Assembly: GCF_002744755.1 (NCBI RefSeq)
Contig: NZ_KZ319287.1
Coordinates: 744,001-808,000 of the forward strand
Source of the DNA: Leeuwenhoekiella nanhaiensis
GTDB lineage: Bacteria > Bacteroidota > Bacteroidia > Flavobacteriales > Flavobacteriaceae
Reading direction: 5' to 3'
Length of the DNA: 64,000 bases
Below are positions 15,870 through 25,386 of the stretch, in pieces. The position numbers were made by a program, and so were the translations under genes. The notes under the pieces were generated by a model. That model worked only from the letters and a program-made list of their open reading frames with translations. It did not search any database and was not told the origin of the DNA. Every line of letters starts with the position of its first letter. The stretch's first letter is position 1.

Positions 15870-16187
15870 TTGAAAGAAGGTATTTATAACATACTTAAAG
15901 GTAAGTTTCTTTTTAGCGATGACGCTATGAAGAACTGGCGCGTGATTCTGTTTCTGTCATTTCTGGCGATCATTATGATTGGCAGTTCGCACCGGGCAGA
16001 TAAGAAAGTGCATTACATCGCCCAGCTTAATGCTGAGGTTAAGGAATTGCACAGCGAGTTTGTAGATACGCGGCTTGAGGCACGCCGGCTTAAAATGGAA
16101 AGTGTCGTCACCAGAAAAGTAGAAAAGCTGGGTCTGGCGCCTTCTTTAACGCCGCCCAAAAAGATAAAAGTAGTAGAAACCCCGTAA
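15870..16187 (+). CDS. ftsL: cell division protein FtsL-like
   Basis: 105 residues with a cytoplasmic N-terminus, one membrane helix at about 25-42 (VILFLSFLAIIMIGSS) and a periplasmic coiled coil (YIAQLNAEVKELHSEFVDTR). Position between rsmH and ftsI, size and topology identify it as the FtsL of Bacteroidota, which links FtsQ to FtsWI in the divisome. TTG start, 6 bp after rsmH. Sequence similarity within the family is low, so the name rests partly on context. Confidence 0.85.
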   Translation: MKEGIYNILKGKFLFSDDAMKNWRVILFLSFLAIIMIGSSHRADKKVHYIAQLNAEVKELHSEFVDTRLEARRLKMESVVTRKVEKLGLAPSLTPPKKIKVVETP

Positions 16188-16194
16188 GTTCAGC

Positions 16195-18186
16195 ATGGCG
16201 ACTAGTGAAAAGAACATATTGAACCGGATGTATTTAGTGGCAGGAGGTATGTTTCTCTTCGCCCTGCTTGTTGCGTTTAAACTTTGCAATATTCAGCTGG
16301 CTGAAGGGGATAAATACAAGGCTCTTGCCGAGGCGCGGACTGAGCGTATGTTTACCATACCTGCAAACCGCGGCAATCTGTATGCCGGCGATGGGAGTTT
16401 GCTGGCTACATCGGTGCCCAAGTATACCATTCGCTTTGATGCGCTGGCTCCAAAGGAAGAGGACTTTGAAGAAAACGTTCAGGCGCTTGCGCAGGGACTT
16501 TCAGAACACCTGGGTAAACCTGCTTCGCATTATGTAAGCGAATTGCGTCGCGCCCGCCAAAACAAAAACCGCTATTTATTATTGGCCCGCAACCTGGGGT
16601 ATTCTAAATATCTGGCGATTAAAAAACTTCCGCTTTTTAACAAAGGTCCCTATAAAGGTGGCATCATAACCGAGCAACGTACCGTGCGTGAGCATCCGCT
16701 TGAGAAAATCGCAGAACGTACTATTGGCTACGATCGTTTAACCGAATACGGCCGTTACAGCGAAGCCGGTCTTGAAGGGGCTTACGGCCCCTATTTACGC
16801 GGAAAGGAAGGTCGCAGGCTAAAACAACGCATTGCTAAAGGTCAGTGGAAGCCGCTGGGCGACGACAATATCGTTGAGCCACAGGATGGCTATGACGTGA
16901 TTTCAACCATTGATGTCAATATTCAGGATATCGCGCATCATGCGCTTTTAGCTTCGCTGGAAAAATTTGAGGCTGATCACGGCTGTGTGGTGGTAATGGA
17001 AACCAAAACCGGAGAAGTAAAAGCCATTTCCAATCTGGGTCGTACCGAAGATGGAAACTACTACGAGGACCGAAACTATGCGGTTTACGAATCGGCTGAG
17101 CCGGGCTCAACCTTTAAGCTGATGGCTATGGTGGCTGCGCTTGAAGATCGCGTGATTGATAGTAGTACCGTGGTAGATACCGAAAACGGAAGGGTTCGGT
17201 TTTACAATCGCACCGTGTATGACTCGCACTGGGGAGGCTATGGCAAGATCTCAGCTGCACGCGCTTTTGAACTTTCTTCCAATACGGCTTTCGCCAAAAT
17301 GATCAACGAAAATTACAAGGATGATCCCAAGCGCTTTTTAAAGCGACTGTACAATATGGGGCTTAACGATAAACTGGGTCTTGAAATTAAGGGAGAAGGT
17401 ACTCCGCGTTTCCCGTATCCCGGCGATAAGAACTGGTACGGTACGACCCTTCCGTGGATGGCCTTTGGATATGGTGTCTCGCTTACACCCTTGCAAACAT
17501 TGACGTTTTACAATGCTATTGCCAACGATGGGGAGATGGTGAAGCCCAGATTCATCAAAGAGATCAAAAAGTGGGATGTTTCCGTAGAGAAATTTGAAAA
17601 GGAAGTCATCAATCCTGCGATTTGCTCACAAACCACGATTGATAAAGTTAAGGATATGATGCTGCACGTGGTAGAGCGGGGGACAGCACAAAATATTTAT
17701 TCCAAAGAATTTTCGATGGCCGGTAAAACCGGAACCTGCCAAACCGAATACTGGTTAGAAGAAGGGAAGTACATCAGTTCGTTCGCGGGCTATTTTCCGG
17801 CAGAAAACCCGGAGTATTCGTGCATCGTGGTGATTCACAAACCCAATAAAAAATTAGGCTACTACGGTAATGTGGTTGCCGCTCCGGTTTTCCGAAAGAT
17901 CGCTCAAAAGATTTACAGCGATACTCCTTTGGTAGATGAGGTACAACTGGCTTCGGCAAACCTGCCTAAGGTAGATCAGGATTTTGAAACCTATTATACA
18001 AAAGCCCAAAAAGCAGATGTGACTATGCCTAACGTAAAGGGTATGCCGGCGATGGATGCTGTGGCGCTTTTAGAAAACCTGGGTCTTAAAGTAGAATTTA
18101 ACGGAATTGGGAAGGTTAAAAACCAGTCCCTGCAAGCCGGAAAGAAAATAGCTAAGAATCAAAAAGTAGTTCTCGAACTGTCGTGA
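16195..18186 (+). CDS. ftsI: peptidoglycan D,D-transpeptidase (PBP3-type) with PASTA domain
   Basis: Septal transpeptidase, 663 residues. N-terminal membrane helix at about 12-32, pedestal domain, then transpeptidase domain with SxxK at S305-K308 (PGSTFKLMA), SxN at S361-N363 (LSSNTAF) and KTG at 511-513 (MAGKTGTC). The last ~58 residues form one PASTA domain (MPNVKGMPAMDAVALLENLG). Its stop overlaps the murE GTG (GTGA). Confidence 0.95.
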   Translation: MATSEKNILNRMYLVAGGMFLFALLVAFKLCNIQLAEGDKYKALAEARTERMFTIPANRGNLYAGDGSLLATSVPKYTIRFDALAPKEEDFEENVQALAQGLSEHLGKPASHYVSELRRARQNKNRYLLLARNLGYSKYLAIKKLPLFNKGPYKGGIITEQRTVREHPLEKIAERTIGYDRLTEYGRYSEAGLEGAYGPYLRGKEGRRLKQRIAKGQWKPLGDDNIVEPQDGYDVISTIDVNIQDIAHHALLASLEKFEADHGCVVVMETKTGEVKAISNLGRTEDGNYYEDRNYAVYESAEPGSTFKLMAMVAALEDRVIDSSTVVDTENGRVRFYNRTVYDSHWGGYGKISAARAFELSSNTAFAKMINENYKDDPKRFLKRLYNMGLNDKLGLEIKGEGTPRFPYPGDKNWYGTTLPWMAFGYGVSLTPLQTLTFYNAIANDGEMVKPRFIKEIKKWDVSVEKFEKEVINPAICSQTTIDKVKDMMLHVVERGTAQNIYSKEFSMAGKTGTCQTEYWLEEGKYISSFAGYFPAENPEYSCIVVIHKPNKKLGYYGNVVAAPVFRKIAQKIYSDTPLVDEVQLASANLPKVDQDFETYYTKAQKADVTMPNVKGMPAMDAVALLENLGLKVEFNGIGKVKNQSLQAGKKIAKNQKVVLELS

Positions 18187-19646
18187 TCGTATTAAAAGAC
18201 ATATTATTTAAAGTAACCTTAGAGTCGGTAACCGGTAATCCCGGGGTGCCGGTAAATGCAATTCATTTTGACTCCCGTAAAGTGGGTCTCAATGATGTAT
18301 TTGTGGCGCTTCGCGGAACTCAAAGTGATGGTCATGCTTTTATCAAAAAGGCAGTTGATCAGGGTGCGATTGCGGTTATTTGCGAGGAACTTCCGGAGGA
18401 TTTTGTAAATGGGGTGACCTATGTGCAAACTTCAGATACGGCTCAGGCATTGGCTATTATGGCTTCTAACTACTACGGGAATCCTTCGGCTAATTTAAAG
18501 CTTGTAGGCATTACGGGGACTAACGGTAAAACTACAATTGCAACGCTGCTTTATCAATTGTTTACCAAAGCCGGTTTTAAAACCGGTTTGCTTTCAACCG
18601 TGAAAGTTTTGGTAGCCGAACACGAATATCCTGCAACGCATACCACGCCAGACTCCCTTACGATAAATAAGTATCTGGCTGAGATGAACGAAGCCGGTGT
18701 GGAGTATTGCTTTATGGAAGTAAGCTCTCACGGTATTCACCAAAAGCGATCTGAAGGTTTACAATTCGCCGGTGGAATTTTCACAAACCTCACCCACGAT
18801 CACCTGGATTATCACGCGAGCTTCGCCGAGTATCGCGATGTGAAAAAGTCCTTTTTTGACAACCTGCCAAAGTCTGCCTTTGCACTCTCAAACATAGATG
18901 ATCGCAACGGGCAGGTAATGTTGCAAAACACCAAAGCAAAGAAAGTTACCTACGCGCTGAAATCGTATGCAGATTATCGTGCACAGATTTTGGAAAATCA
19001 GCTAAGCGGCCTGTTGCTTAAAATCAATGATCAGGAAGTTTGGGTAAAATTGATAGGCTCGTTTAACGCGTATAATGTTTTGGCGATTTATGCTGCTGCG
19101 GAATTACTTGGCTTAACCCAGCTAGAGGCGCTTCAGTATTTGTCTGAGCTTACCAGCGTAAGCGGTCGCTTTCAGTATTTGATTTCGCCCAAAAAAATCA
19201 CGGCTATAGTTGATTATGCCCATACACCCGATGCACTTAAAAATGTGCTGGAGACGATCAATGATATCCGTACCAAAAATGAAAAGCTCATTACGGTGGT
19301 TGGCTGTGGCGGAGATCGGGATCGTACCAAGCGCCCTAAAATGGGCAGGATTGCAGCAGCTTTAAGCACTCAGGTGATTTTCACAAGCGATAATCCGCGC
19401 ACCGAAAATCCCGAAGCCATTATTGAAGAGATCGAAAAAGGAGTAGAGCCGGTTGATTATAAGAAAACCCTATCGATCACCTCACGGAAACAGGCGATCA
19501 AAACCGCCTGCCAGATGGCCGAAGAAAACGACATCATCCTGATTGCCGGAAAAGGGCACGAGACCTATCAGGAGATTAACGGAGTGCGTACAGACTTTGA
19601 TGATTTTAAAATCGTAAACGAATTATTAACCCAACTCAACAAATAA
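18183..19646 (+). CDS. murE: UDP-N-acetylmuramoyl-L-alanyl-D-glutamate--2,6-diaminopimelate ligase
   Basis: Adds the third amino acid to the peptidoglycan precursor. ATP-binding TGTNGKTT at 111-118; acidic Mg region EVSSHGIHQKRSEGL; C-terminal DNPRTENPEAI contains DNPR, the motif of meso-diaminopimelate-adding enzymes, so the wall is predicted to be meso-DAP type. GTG start overlapping the ftsI stop; 487 residues, normal size. Confidence 0.95.
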   Translation: MIVLKDILFKVTLESVTGNPGVPVNAIHFDSRKVGLNDVFVALRGTQSDGHAFIKKAVDQGAIAVICEELPEDFVNGVTYVQTSDTAQALAIMASNYYGNPSANLKLVGITGTNGKTTIATLLYQLFTKAGFKTGLLSTVKVLVAEHEYPATHTTPDSLTINKYLAEMNEAGVEYCFMEVSSHGIHQKRSEGLQFAGGIFTNLTHDHLDYHASFAEYRDVKKSFFDNLPKSAFALSNIDDRNGQVMLQNTKAKKVTYALKSYADYRAQILENQLSGLLLKINDQEVWVKLIGSFNAYNVLAIYAAAELLGLTQLEALQYLSELTSVSGRFQYLISPKKITAIVDYAHTPDALKNVLETINDIRTKNEKLITVVGCGGDRDRTKRPKMGRIAAALSTQVIFTSDNPRTENPEAIIEEIEKGVEPVDYKKTLSITSRKQAIKTACQMAEENDIILIAGKGHETYQEINGVRTDFDDFKIVNELLTQLNK

Positions 19647-19672
19647 AAACCACACCCTAACCAAACAACCAG

Positions 19673-20902
19673 ATGCTGTATTACCTATTTGAATATTTAG
19701 AGCGCGCATACAACTTCCCGGGAGCGAGTCTTTTTGGCTTTATCACCTTTAGGGCAGCTGTCGCGATCATTATGTCTCTGGCGATTTCGACCATTTGGGG
19801 TAAGCGTATCATTTTGTATTTACAGAAGAAACAATTGGGTGAGTCGATTCGTGATCTGGGGCTTGAAGGTCAGGTAGAGAAAGCTGGTACACCTACAATG
19901 GGTGGAGTGATTATCATCCTAGCGACTTTGGTGCCGGTGTTCCTTCTTGCAAGGCTTGAAAATATATATGTTATCCTGCTTATCATCACGACGCTGTGGA
20001 TGGGAGCCATAGGTTTTATGGACGATTTCCTGAAAATCAGAAAGAAAAACAAAGAAGGTTTACAGGGGAAGTTTAAGATTTTCGGTCAGGTAGGACTGGG
20101 GATCATTGTGGGGGCAACGATGTTTTTCCACCCCGGGATAACCGTTAAAGAAGAAAACCCGGGATCAGATACGCTTACCGAAGCTGTTGAGACACAGGAA
20201 CGCGAGACAGCACAGGAAGAAAAGGCGCTTACGACCACCATTCCCTTTGTGAAAGATAACGAGATCGACTATAGCATTTTGGTAAGCTGGATGGGTGACG
20301 ATTATGTGAAATATGCCTGGTTGCTGTTTATACCTATTGTGATTTTTATCGTAACCGCGGTATCAAATGGAGCTAATCTAACGGATGGGATAGACGGTCT
20401 TGCGGCGGGATCTTCGGCAATAATCGTATTAACACTTGGCATATTTGCCTGGGTGTCGGGTAACATCATTTTTAGTGATTACCTGGATGTGATGTACATA
20501 CCCCGATCTGGTGAGATGGTAATTTTCATCACTGCTTTTGTGGGAGCACTTATTGGGTTCCTCTGGTACAATACCTTTCCCGCACAGGTTTTTATGGGTG
20601 ACACGGGTAGTTTGACTATTGGTGGAATCATCGCGGTAATCGCGATTGCCATCCGGAAGGAATTACTCATTCCCATTTTATGTGGAATCTTTTTTATGGA
20701 AACGCTATCTGTGATGCTGCAGGTAAGTTGGTTTAAATACACCAAAAGCAAAACCGGTGAAGGACGGCGCATCTTTTTGATGTCACCGCTACATCATCAT
20801 TACCAGAAAAAGGGAATTCACGAAAGTAAAATTGTGACCCGGTTCTGGATTATCGGCATTTTACTGGCGATCATCACCATTGTCACTTTAAAAGTCAGAT
20901 AG
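19673..20902 (+). CDS. mraY: phospho-N-acetylmuramoyl-pentapeptide-transferase
   Basis: Integral membrane enzyme that makes lipid I. 409 residues, about ten membrane helices. Motifs: [25 protein letters not shown] (Asp pair), [12 protein letters not shown], and [12 protein letters not shown] with the HHH cluster. A hydrophilic insertion of ~55 residues with many Glu (about 160-205) separates two membrane segments, a feature of Bacteroidota MraY. A spacer with heptamer repeats and the four-helix-bundle gene separate it from murD. Confidence 0.95.
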   Translation: MLYYLFEYLERAYNFPGASLFGFITFRAAVAIIMSLAISTIWGKRIILYLQKKQLGESIRDLGLEGQVEKAGTPTMGGVIIILATLVPVFLLARLENIYVILLIITTLWMGAIGFMDDFLKIRKKNKEGLQGKFKIFGQVGLGIIVGATMFFHPGITVKEENPGSDTLTEAVETQERETAQEEKALTTTIPFVKDNEIDYSILVSWMGDDYVKYAWLLFIPIVIFIVTAVSNGANLTDGIDGLAAGSSAIIVLTLGIFAWVSGNIIFSDYLDVMYIPRSGEMVIFITAFVGALIGFLWYNTFPAQVFMGDTGSLTIGGIIAVIAIAIRKELLIPILCGIFFMETLSVMLQVSWFKYTKSKTGEGRRIFLMSPLHHHYQKKGIHESKIVTRFWIIGILLAIITIVTLKVR

Positions 20903-20916
20903 GGTTAGAAATATCA

Positions 20917-20943
20917 AGTACAAAATACAAAATACGAAGTAAA
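20917..20943 (+). repeat. heptamer repeats (AAAATAC-type) left of the four-helix-bundle gene
   Basis: Three degenerate units of the form (A/G)AAATAC: AGTAC, AAAATAC, AAAATAC, then GAAGTAA. Related to the GAAATAC array at 24057 and inverted relative to the units at 21361-21388. Confidence 0.6.
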
Positions 20944-20970
20944 TAGATTAAGAAAATAAAGGAAAACTGA

Positions 20971-21351
20971 TTGAGTCGAGAGTTAAAAAATAGAACTATA
21001 GAATTTGCAATTGCGTGTGGTGAGTTGTGTTCAAAACTTCCCGTTAACAGAAGATACGATGCATACTGCAGGCAACTCATAAGATGTTCAGCCTCGGTTG
21101 GTGCAAATTATAGAGCTGCTTTAAGGGCAAAATCAGATAGAGATTTTTTAAACAAGCTGAAGATTGTTGAAGAGGAAGTTGACGAAAGTCAATTTTGGCT
21201 GGAGCTATTGGAGCGAATAGGGGAGAAAGAAATACACAGAATTAAAATTTTACAAAAAGAAGCGTCTGAACTTACTGCAATTTTCGTGGCGAGTATTAGG
21301 AAGGTAAGATCTAAAATAAAAGAGACCAAAAATGGGCCAGGCACCAAGTAA
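20971..21351 (+). CDS. four-helix-bundle protein (S23 / 23S rRNA intervening sequence protein family)
   Basis: 126 residues, TTG start. Signature features: FAIACGELCSKLP, RRYDAYCRQLIRCSASVGANYRAA, AKSDRDFLNKLKIVEEEVDES and FWLELLERIG. Four amphipathic helices, no signal or membrane segment. Family members occur inside 23S rRNA intervening sequences or as scattered single genes, and are related to Avd of diversity-generating retroelements; no reverse transcriptase is nearby. It sits in the division cluster between mraY and murD, where flavobacterial clusters normally have no gene, and is bounded by inverted heptamer repeats. Probably an insertion. Its ionic, Lys/Glu-rich composition also differs from its neighbours. 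Confidence 0.85.
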   Translation: MSRELKNRTIEFAIACGELCSKLPVNRRYDAYCRQLIRCSASVGANYRAALRAKSDRDFLNKLKIVEEEVDESQFWLELLERIGEKEIHRIKILQKEASELTAIFVASIRKVRSKIKETKNGPGTK

Positions 21352-21360
21352 ATCTATTTT

Positions 21361-21388
21361 GTATTTCGTATTTCAAATTTCGTATTTC
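21361..21388 (+). repeat. four heptamers GTATTTC right of the four-helix-bundle gene
   Basis: GTATTTC, GTATTTC, AAATTTC, GTATTTC in tandem, ending 2 bp before the murD ATG. This is the reverse complement of the GAAATAC unit, so together with 20917-20943 it makes an imperfect inverted repeat around the inserted gene. Confidence 0.75.
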
Positions 21389-21390
21389 TT

Positions 21391-22722
21391 ATGAGACTAG
21401 TAATACTGGGAGGTGGAGAAAGCGGAGTAGGAACCGCAATTTTAGGTAAAAAGCAGGGGTATGCGGTTTTTGTTTCCGATTTCGGAACGATCAAAACCAA
21501 ATACCGGGACGTTCTTAAAAATTATGAGATTGAATGGGAAGATGGCGGTCATACCGAAGCCAAAATCCTCAATGCAGACCTGGTGATGAAGAGTCCGGGA
21601 ATTCCTGATAAAGCACCGCTAATTCAGAAGTTGGTTGCAGCAGGAATACCAGTGATATCAGAGATTGAGTTTGCTTCCAGATATACCAATGCCACATTAA
21701 TAGGCATTACCGGAAGTAATGGTAAAACTACCACTACGCTGATGATGGCTCAGATTTTAAAACAGGCCAAATTTAAAAGTGTGGCGGCGGGCAACATTGG
21801 AGACAGCTTTGCACGATGGGTGGCCCTTGATGATCAGGATTATTACGCGTTGGAGATCAGTAGTTTTCAGCTGGATGGGATTGTAGGTTTTGCGCCGCAT
21901 ATCGCGATTTTGACCAACATCACTCCAGATCATTTGGACAGATATGAATATAAGTTTGAAAATTACATCCGCTCAAAATTCCGCATAGCAGAAAATCAAA
22001 CGGAGAACGATTACCTCATCTACGATGCAGATGACCCGGTAATCACAGATTGGCTGGAGCAACATCCGGTAAAGGCCAGGTTGATGCCTTTTTCAATTTC
22101 AACAACAGTAAAACAGGGAGCATTTTATGCTCAGGACGAAATAACAATTATAACTGACGATACAAGCATGACGATGTCAACAAAATCAATGGCGATTAAA
22201 GGCCAGCACAACACCAAAAACGCAATGGCAGCAGCTACTGCGGCAAAACTTTTAAGCATTCGCAAAGCGACCATCCGGGAGTCTTTAGAAGGATTTCAGG
22301 GTGCAGAACACCGTCTGGAGCACGTGCTTAAAATCAATCATGTATCGTATATCAACGATTCTAAAGCCACTAACGTCAATGCTACTTTTTATGCTTTAGA
22401 TAGTATGAGTGCCCCTACGGTATGGATTGTAGGAGGTGTTGATAAAGGCAACGATTACAAAGATTTGTTTCCGTTAGTTAATGAAAAAGTGAAGGCGATC
22501 ATTTGCCTTGGGAAGGATAACAGTAAGCTGTTGCAGGCATTTGGAAATATGGTTGAAACTATTGTGGAAACCCAGTTCATGTCTGAAGCAGTAAAAGTTG
22601 CCTATAAGCTAAGCGAAAAGGGAGATGCTGTATTGTTATCACCTGCATGTGCAAGTTTCGACCTTTTTGAAAACTACGAAGACCGCGGGCGTCAGTTTAA
22701 AGAAGCTGTGAGGAATTTGTAA
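21391..22722 (+). CDS. murD: UDP-N-acetylmuramoylalanine--D-glutamate ligase
   Basis: Adds D-Glu to the precursor; 443 residues. N-terminal Rossmann-like LVILGGGESGVGTA, ATP loop GITGSNGKTTTT (about 109-120), EISSFQLDGI, NITPDHLDRYEY, and C-terminal INDSKATN and LLSPACASFDLFENYEDRG. The ATG follows immediately after the heptamer repeats, so its ribosome-binding context is the repeat itself. Confidence 0.95.
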   Translation: MRLVILGGGESGVGTAILGKKQGYAVFVSDFGTIKTKYRDVLKNYEIEWEDGGHTEAKILNADLVMKSPGIPDKAPLIQKLVAAGIPVISEIEFASRYTNATLIGITGSNGKTTTTLMMAQILKQAKFKSVAAGNIGDSFARWVALDDQDYYALEISSFQLDGIVGFAPHIAILTNITPDHLDRYEYKFENYIRSKFRIAENQTENDYLIYDADDPVITDWLEQHPVKARLMPFSISTTVKQGAFYAQDEITIITDDTSMTMSTKSMAIKGQHNTKNAMAAATAAKLLSIRKATIRESLEGFQGAEHRLEHVLKINHVSYINDSKATNVNATFYALDSMSAPTVWIVGGVDKGNDYKDLFPLVNEKVKAIICLGKDNSKLLQAFGNMVETIVETQFMSEAVKVAYKLSEKGDAVLLSPACASFDLFENYEDRGRQFKEAVRNL

Positions 22723-22770
22723 AATACGAAAAGTAGAAAGTAAAAGGTGAGAAGTAAAAGGAATAAAACA

Positions 22771-22854
<84 letters not shown>

Positions 22855-22856
<2 letters not shown>

Positions 22857-24057
22857 GAGCAGTACTAAAAACATATTTTCAACCTTAAAAGGAGACCGGG
22901 CGATCTGGGCGATAACCGCATTTTTGGCGTTGTTTTCCTTTTTGCCTGTGTTTAGTGCGAGCAGTAACCTGGCTTACCTCTACGGCAATGGCGATACGTT
23001 TCCGTTTTTAGTAAAGCATTTTATGCATTTGGTGTTGGGCTTTGCTATTATTTACGGGGTTCATAAGGTACCGGCGCATTACTTTAAGGGCCTGTCTATT
23101 ATCGGAATTCCTATCGTATTGCTTTTGTTGCTCATTACCTTAGTTCAGGGAACTACCATTGACGGAGCGAACGCCAGTCGCTGGATTAAAATACCTTTTG
23201 TTGGAATTACATTTCAGACTTCGACTTTGGCTTCGGTGGTGCTGATGATCTACATAGCGCGCTATCTGTCTCGCATAAAGGACAAAACCATCACATTTAA
23301 AGAAAGTATTTTGCCGCTTTGGGTACCTGTGGCTTTGGTAGTAGGGCTCATTTTACCGGCAAACTTTTCAACCGCGGCGATCATTTTTGCGATGGTGCTT
23401 ACGCTGGTTTTTATGGGTGGTTATCCTTTTAAATATCTAGGAATCATTGTTGCGGCGGGCTTGCTAACCCTCACACTTTTTATTCTTACTGCGAAAGCAT
23501 TCCCCGGGGTTTTTCCTAACCGGGTAGATACCTGGATGAGCCGGATTGAGAATTTTACCGGAGAAGAAGATGGTGAAGGCGATTACCAGATTGAAAGAGC
23601 AAAAATTGCGATTGCGACCGGGGGAATCACAGGTGTTGGGCCCGGTAAGAGCGTGCAGAAAAACTTTTTGCCTCAGTCTTCATCAGATTTTATTTACGCC
23701 ATTGTGGTGGAAGAATTTGGTTTGATTGGGGGTCTTACGCTCCTGCTGATGTACTTGCTGCTATTGTTCCGTATTCTGGTTGTGGCGAATAAGGCAACCA
23801 CGGTTTTTGGAAAGTTAACAGCCATCGGGGTTGGGTTGCCTATAGTGTTTCAGGCGCTGATCAATATGGCAGTGGCGGTAGAATTATTTCCGGTGACCGG
23901 GCAAACGCTCCCGCTCGTGAGTAGTGGAGGTACCTCGATTTGGATGACCTGTTTAGCGATTGGTGTGGTTTTAAGCGTAAGTGCAAAACGCGAAGAGGCA
24001 AAAATTAAGGAAGAAGAAGAAATGAATCCGCTTGATATTTTGAGTGAAGCGATTTAG
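22855..24057 (+). CDS. ftsW: SEDS-family peptidoglycan glycosyltransferase FtsW
   Basis: Septal glycan polymerase partner of FtsI. 400 residues and about ten membrane helices; SEDS features include ANASRWIKIPFVGITFQTS, RVDTWMSRIENF, GVGPGKSVQKNFLPQSSSDFI (split here only for reading), EEFGLIGG and the C-terminal LPLVSSGGTS. The only fitting start is TTG at 22855, which falls in the last unit of the heptamer array. The stop codon's last base starts the next array. Confidence 0.93.
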
Positions 24058-24126
24058 AAATACGAAATACGAAATACGAAATACGAAATACGAAATACGA
24101 AATACGAAATACGAAATACGAAATAC
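24057..24126 (+). repeat. tandem heptamer array (GAAATAC)10
   Basis: Ten perfect copies of GAAATAC begin with the last base of the ftsW stop codon. Length 70 bp with no interruption. Perfect identity points to recent expansion and likely length variation between strains. Confidence 0.95.
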
Positions 24127-24222
24127 GTTTTTTAAAGAACCAAGAACACAGAAGTGAAAAGTAAAAGGTAAGTGGTGAAAAGTGAAAGAAATAAAACGAT
24201 TCAGCGATTCAAAAAATTCACG

Positions 24223-24250
24223 ATTCAACTTTTTTTCACAGCTTAAGAAA
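24223..24250 (+). repeat. composite repeat element, conserved core, copy 2 (before murG)
   Basis: Identical 28 bp to 22771-22798. In this copy the first heptamer type is expanded (ten units at 24057) and the second (ACCGAAA-type) is present about once, the reverse of copy 1. Confidence 0.8.
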
Positions 24251-24265
24251 ACCGAAAATAACGAA

Positions 24266-25378
24266 TTGAAGACTTATAAATTCATATTATCTGGCGGCGG
24301 AACCGGGGGGCATATTTACCCGGCGATTGCGATTGCAGATGCTTTAAAAGCAAAGTATCCGCAGGCGGAATTTCTTTTTGTGGGTTCGCAGGATCGTATG
24401 GAGATGCAAAAAGTGCCTCAGGCGGGTTATAAAATTGAAGGACTTTGGATTGCGGGAATTCAGCGGAAGCTTACCTGGTCAAATCTGATGTTTCCGTTTA
24501 AGCTAATCAGCAGCCTGTTTAAATCGGCACGCATCATTAAAAAATTTAAGCCCGATGTGGTGATAGGTACCGGCGGTTTTGCCAGTGGACCTTTACTGGA
24601 AATGGCGACCCGCTATCACGTGCCGGCCCTGATTCAGGAGCAGAATAGTTTTGCAGGGATTACAAATAAACTTTTGGCTAAAAAAGTGCAGAAAATCTGC
24701 GTGGCCTATGATGGGATGCAGCAATTTTTTCCGGAAGAAAAAATAGTAAAGACCGGTAATCCCGTGCGTCTCGATTTGCTAAAAACCGAAGAAAACCGCG
24801 AGGCAGGACTTACAAAATTCAATCTGGATCCCAATAAAAAAACCTTGCTTATTCTGGGTGGAAGTCTGGGTGCGAGAGCTATCAACAGATTAATTGATCG
24901 TGAATTGCAGTTTATTCTCGATCAGGGTTTACAGGTAATCTGGCAATGCGGACAGTTGTATTATGAGGAATATAAAGCTCATAACAATACAGAAAACGTA
25001 CAGGTGCTGGCGTTTATAGATACGATGAATCTGGCTTATGCCGCGGCAGATGTGATTATTAGTCGAGCCGGTGCAGGTTCGGTTTCTGAATTGGCGCTGG
25101 TAGGTAAGCCGGTGATTTTTATCCCGTCACCCAATGTGGCCGAAGATCATCAGACTAAAAATGCCGAAGCGGTAGTAGCTAAGAATGCGGCGATAATGTT
25201 GAAGGAAAGCGAACTCGAAACGCATTTTGAACCGGAGTTTAAAAAATTGATTGGTGACGAAATTCGCCAAAATGAATTGGGCGCAAATATTAAAAAGTTG
25301 GCTTTACCACAGGCGACACAACGTATTGTACGGGAAGTAGAAAGCCTGCTGAAACTGAGCAAACAAGATAAAGAATAA
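24266..25378 (+). CDS. murG: UDP-N-acetylglucosamine--N-acetylmuramyl-(pentapeptide) pyrophosphoryl-undecaprenol GlcNAc transferase
   Basis: Makes lipid II from lipid I at the inner face of the membrane. N-terminal loop [75 protein letters not shown] and [15 protein letters not shown] are all present. TTG at 24266 gives the standard [11 protein letters not shown] beginning. The frame is open upstream to 24182, but that stretch is translated repeat element and not conserved protein. The start context ACGAATTGAAG is shared with murC. Confidence 0.94.
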   Translation: MKTYKFILSGGGTGGHIYPAIAIADALKAKYPQAEFLFVGSQDRMEMQKVPQAGYKIEGLWIAGIQRKLTWSNLMFPFKLISSLFKSARIIKKFKPDVVIGTGGFASGPLLEMATRYHVPALIQEQNSFAGITNKLLAKKVQKICVAYDGMQQFFPEEKIVKTGNPVRLDLLKTEENREAGLTKFNLDPNKKTLLILGGSLGARAINRLIDRELQFILDQGLQVIWQCGQLYYEEYKAHNNTENVQVLAFIDTMNLAYAAADVIISRAGAGSVSELALVGKPVIFIPSPNVAEDHQTKNAEAVVAKNAAIMLKESELETHFEPEFKKLIGDEIRQNELGANIKKLALPQATQRIVREVESLLKLSKQDKE

Positions 25379-25386
25379 AGAACGAA

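Noticed and set aside
20971-21351. Diversity-generating retroelement accessory gene (avd)
   Set aside because: No reverse transcriptase, template repeat or variable-repeat target gene is in the neighbourhood.
24182-24265. 28-residue N-terminal extension of MurG
   Set aside because: It is translated repeat-element DNA; the conserved protein begins at the TTG at 24266.
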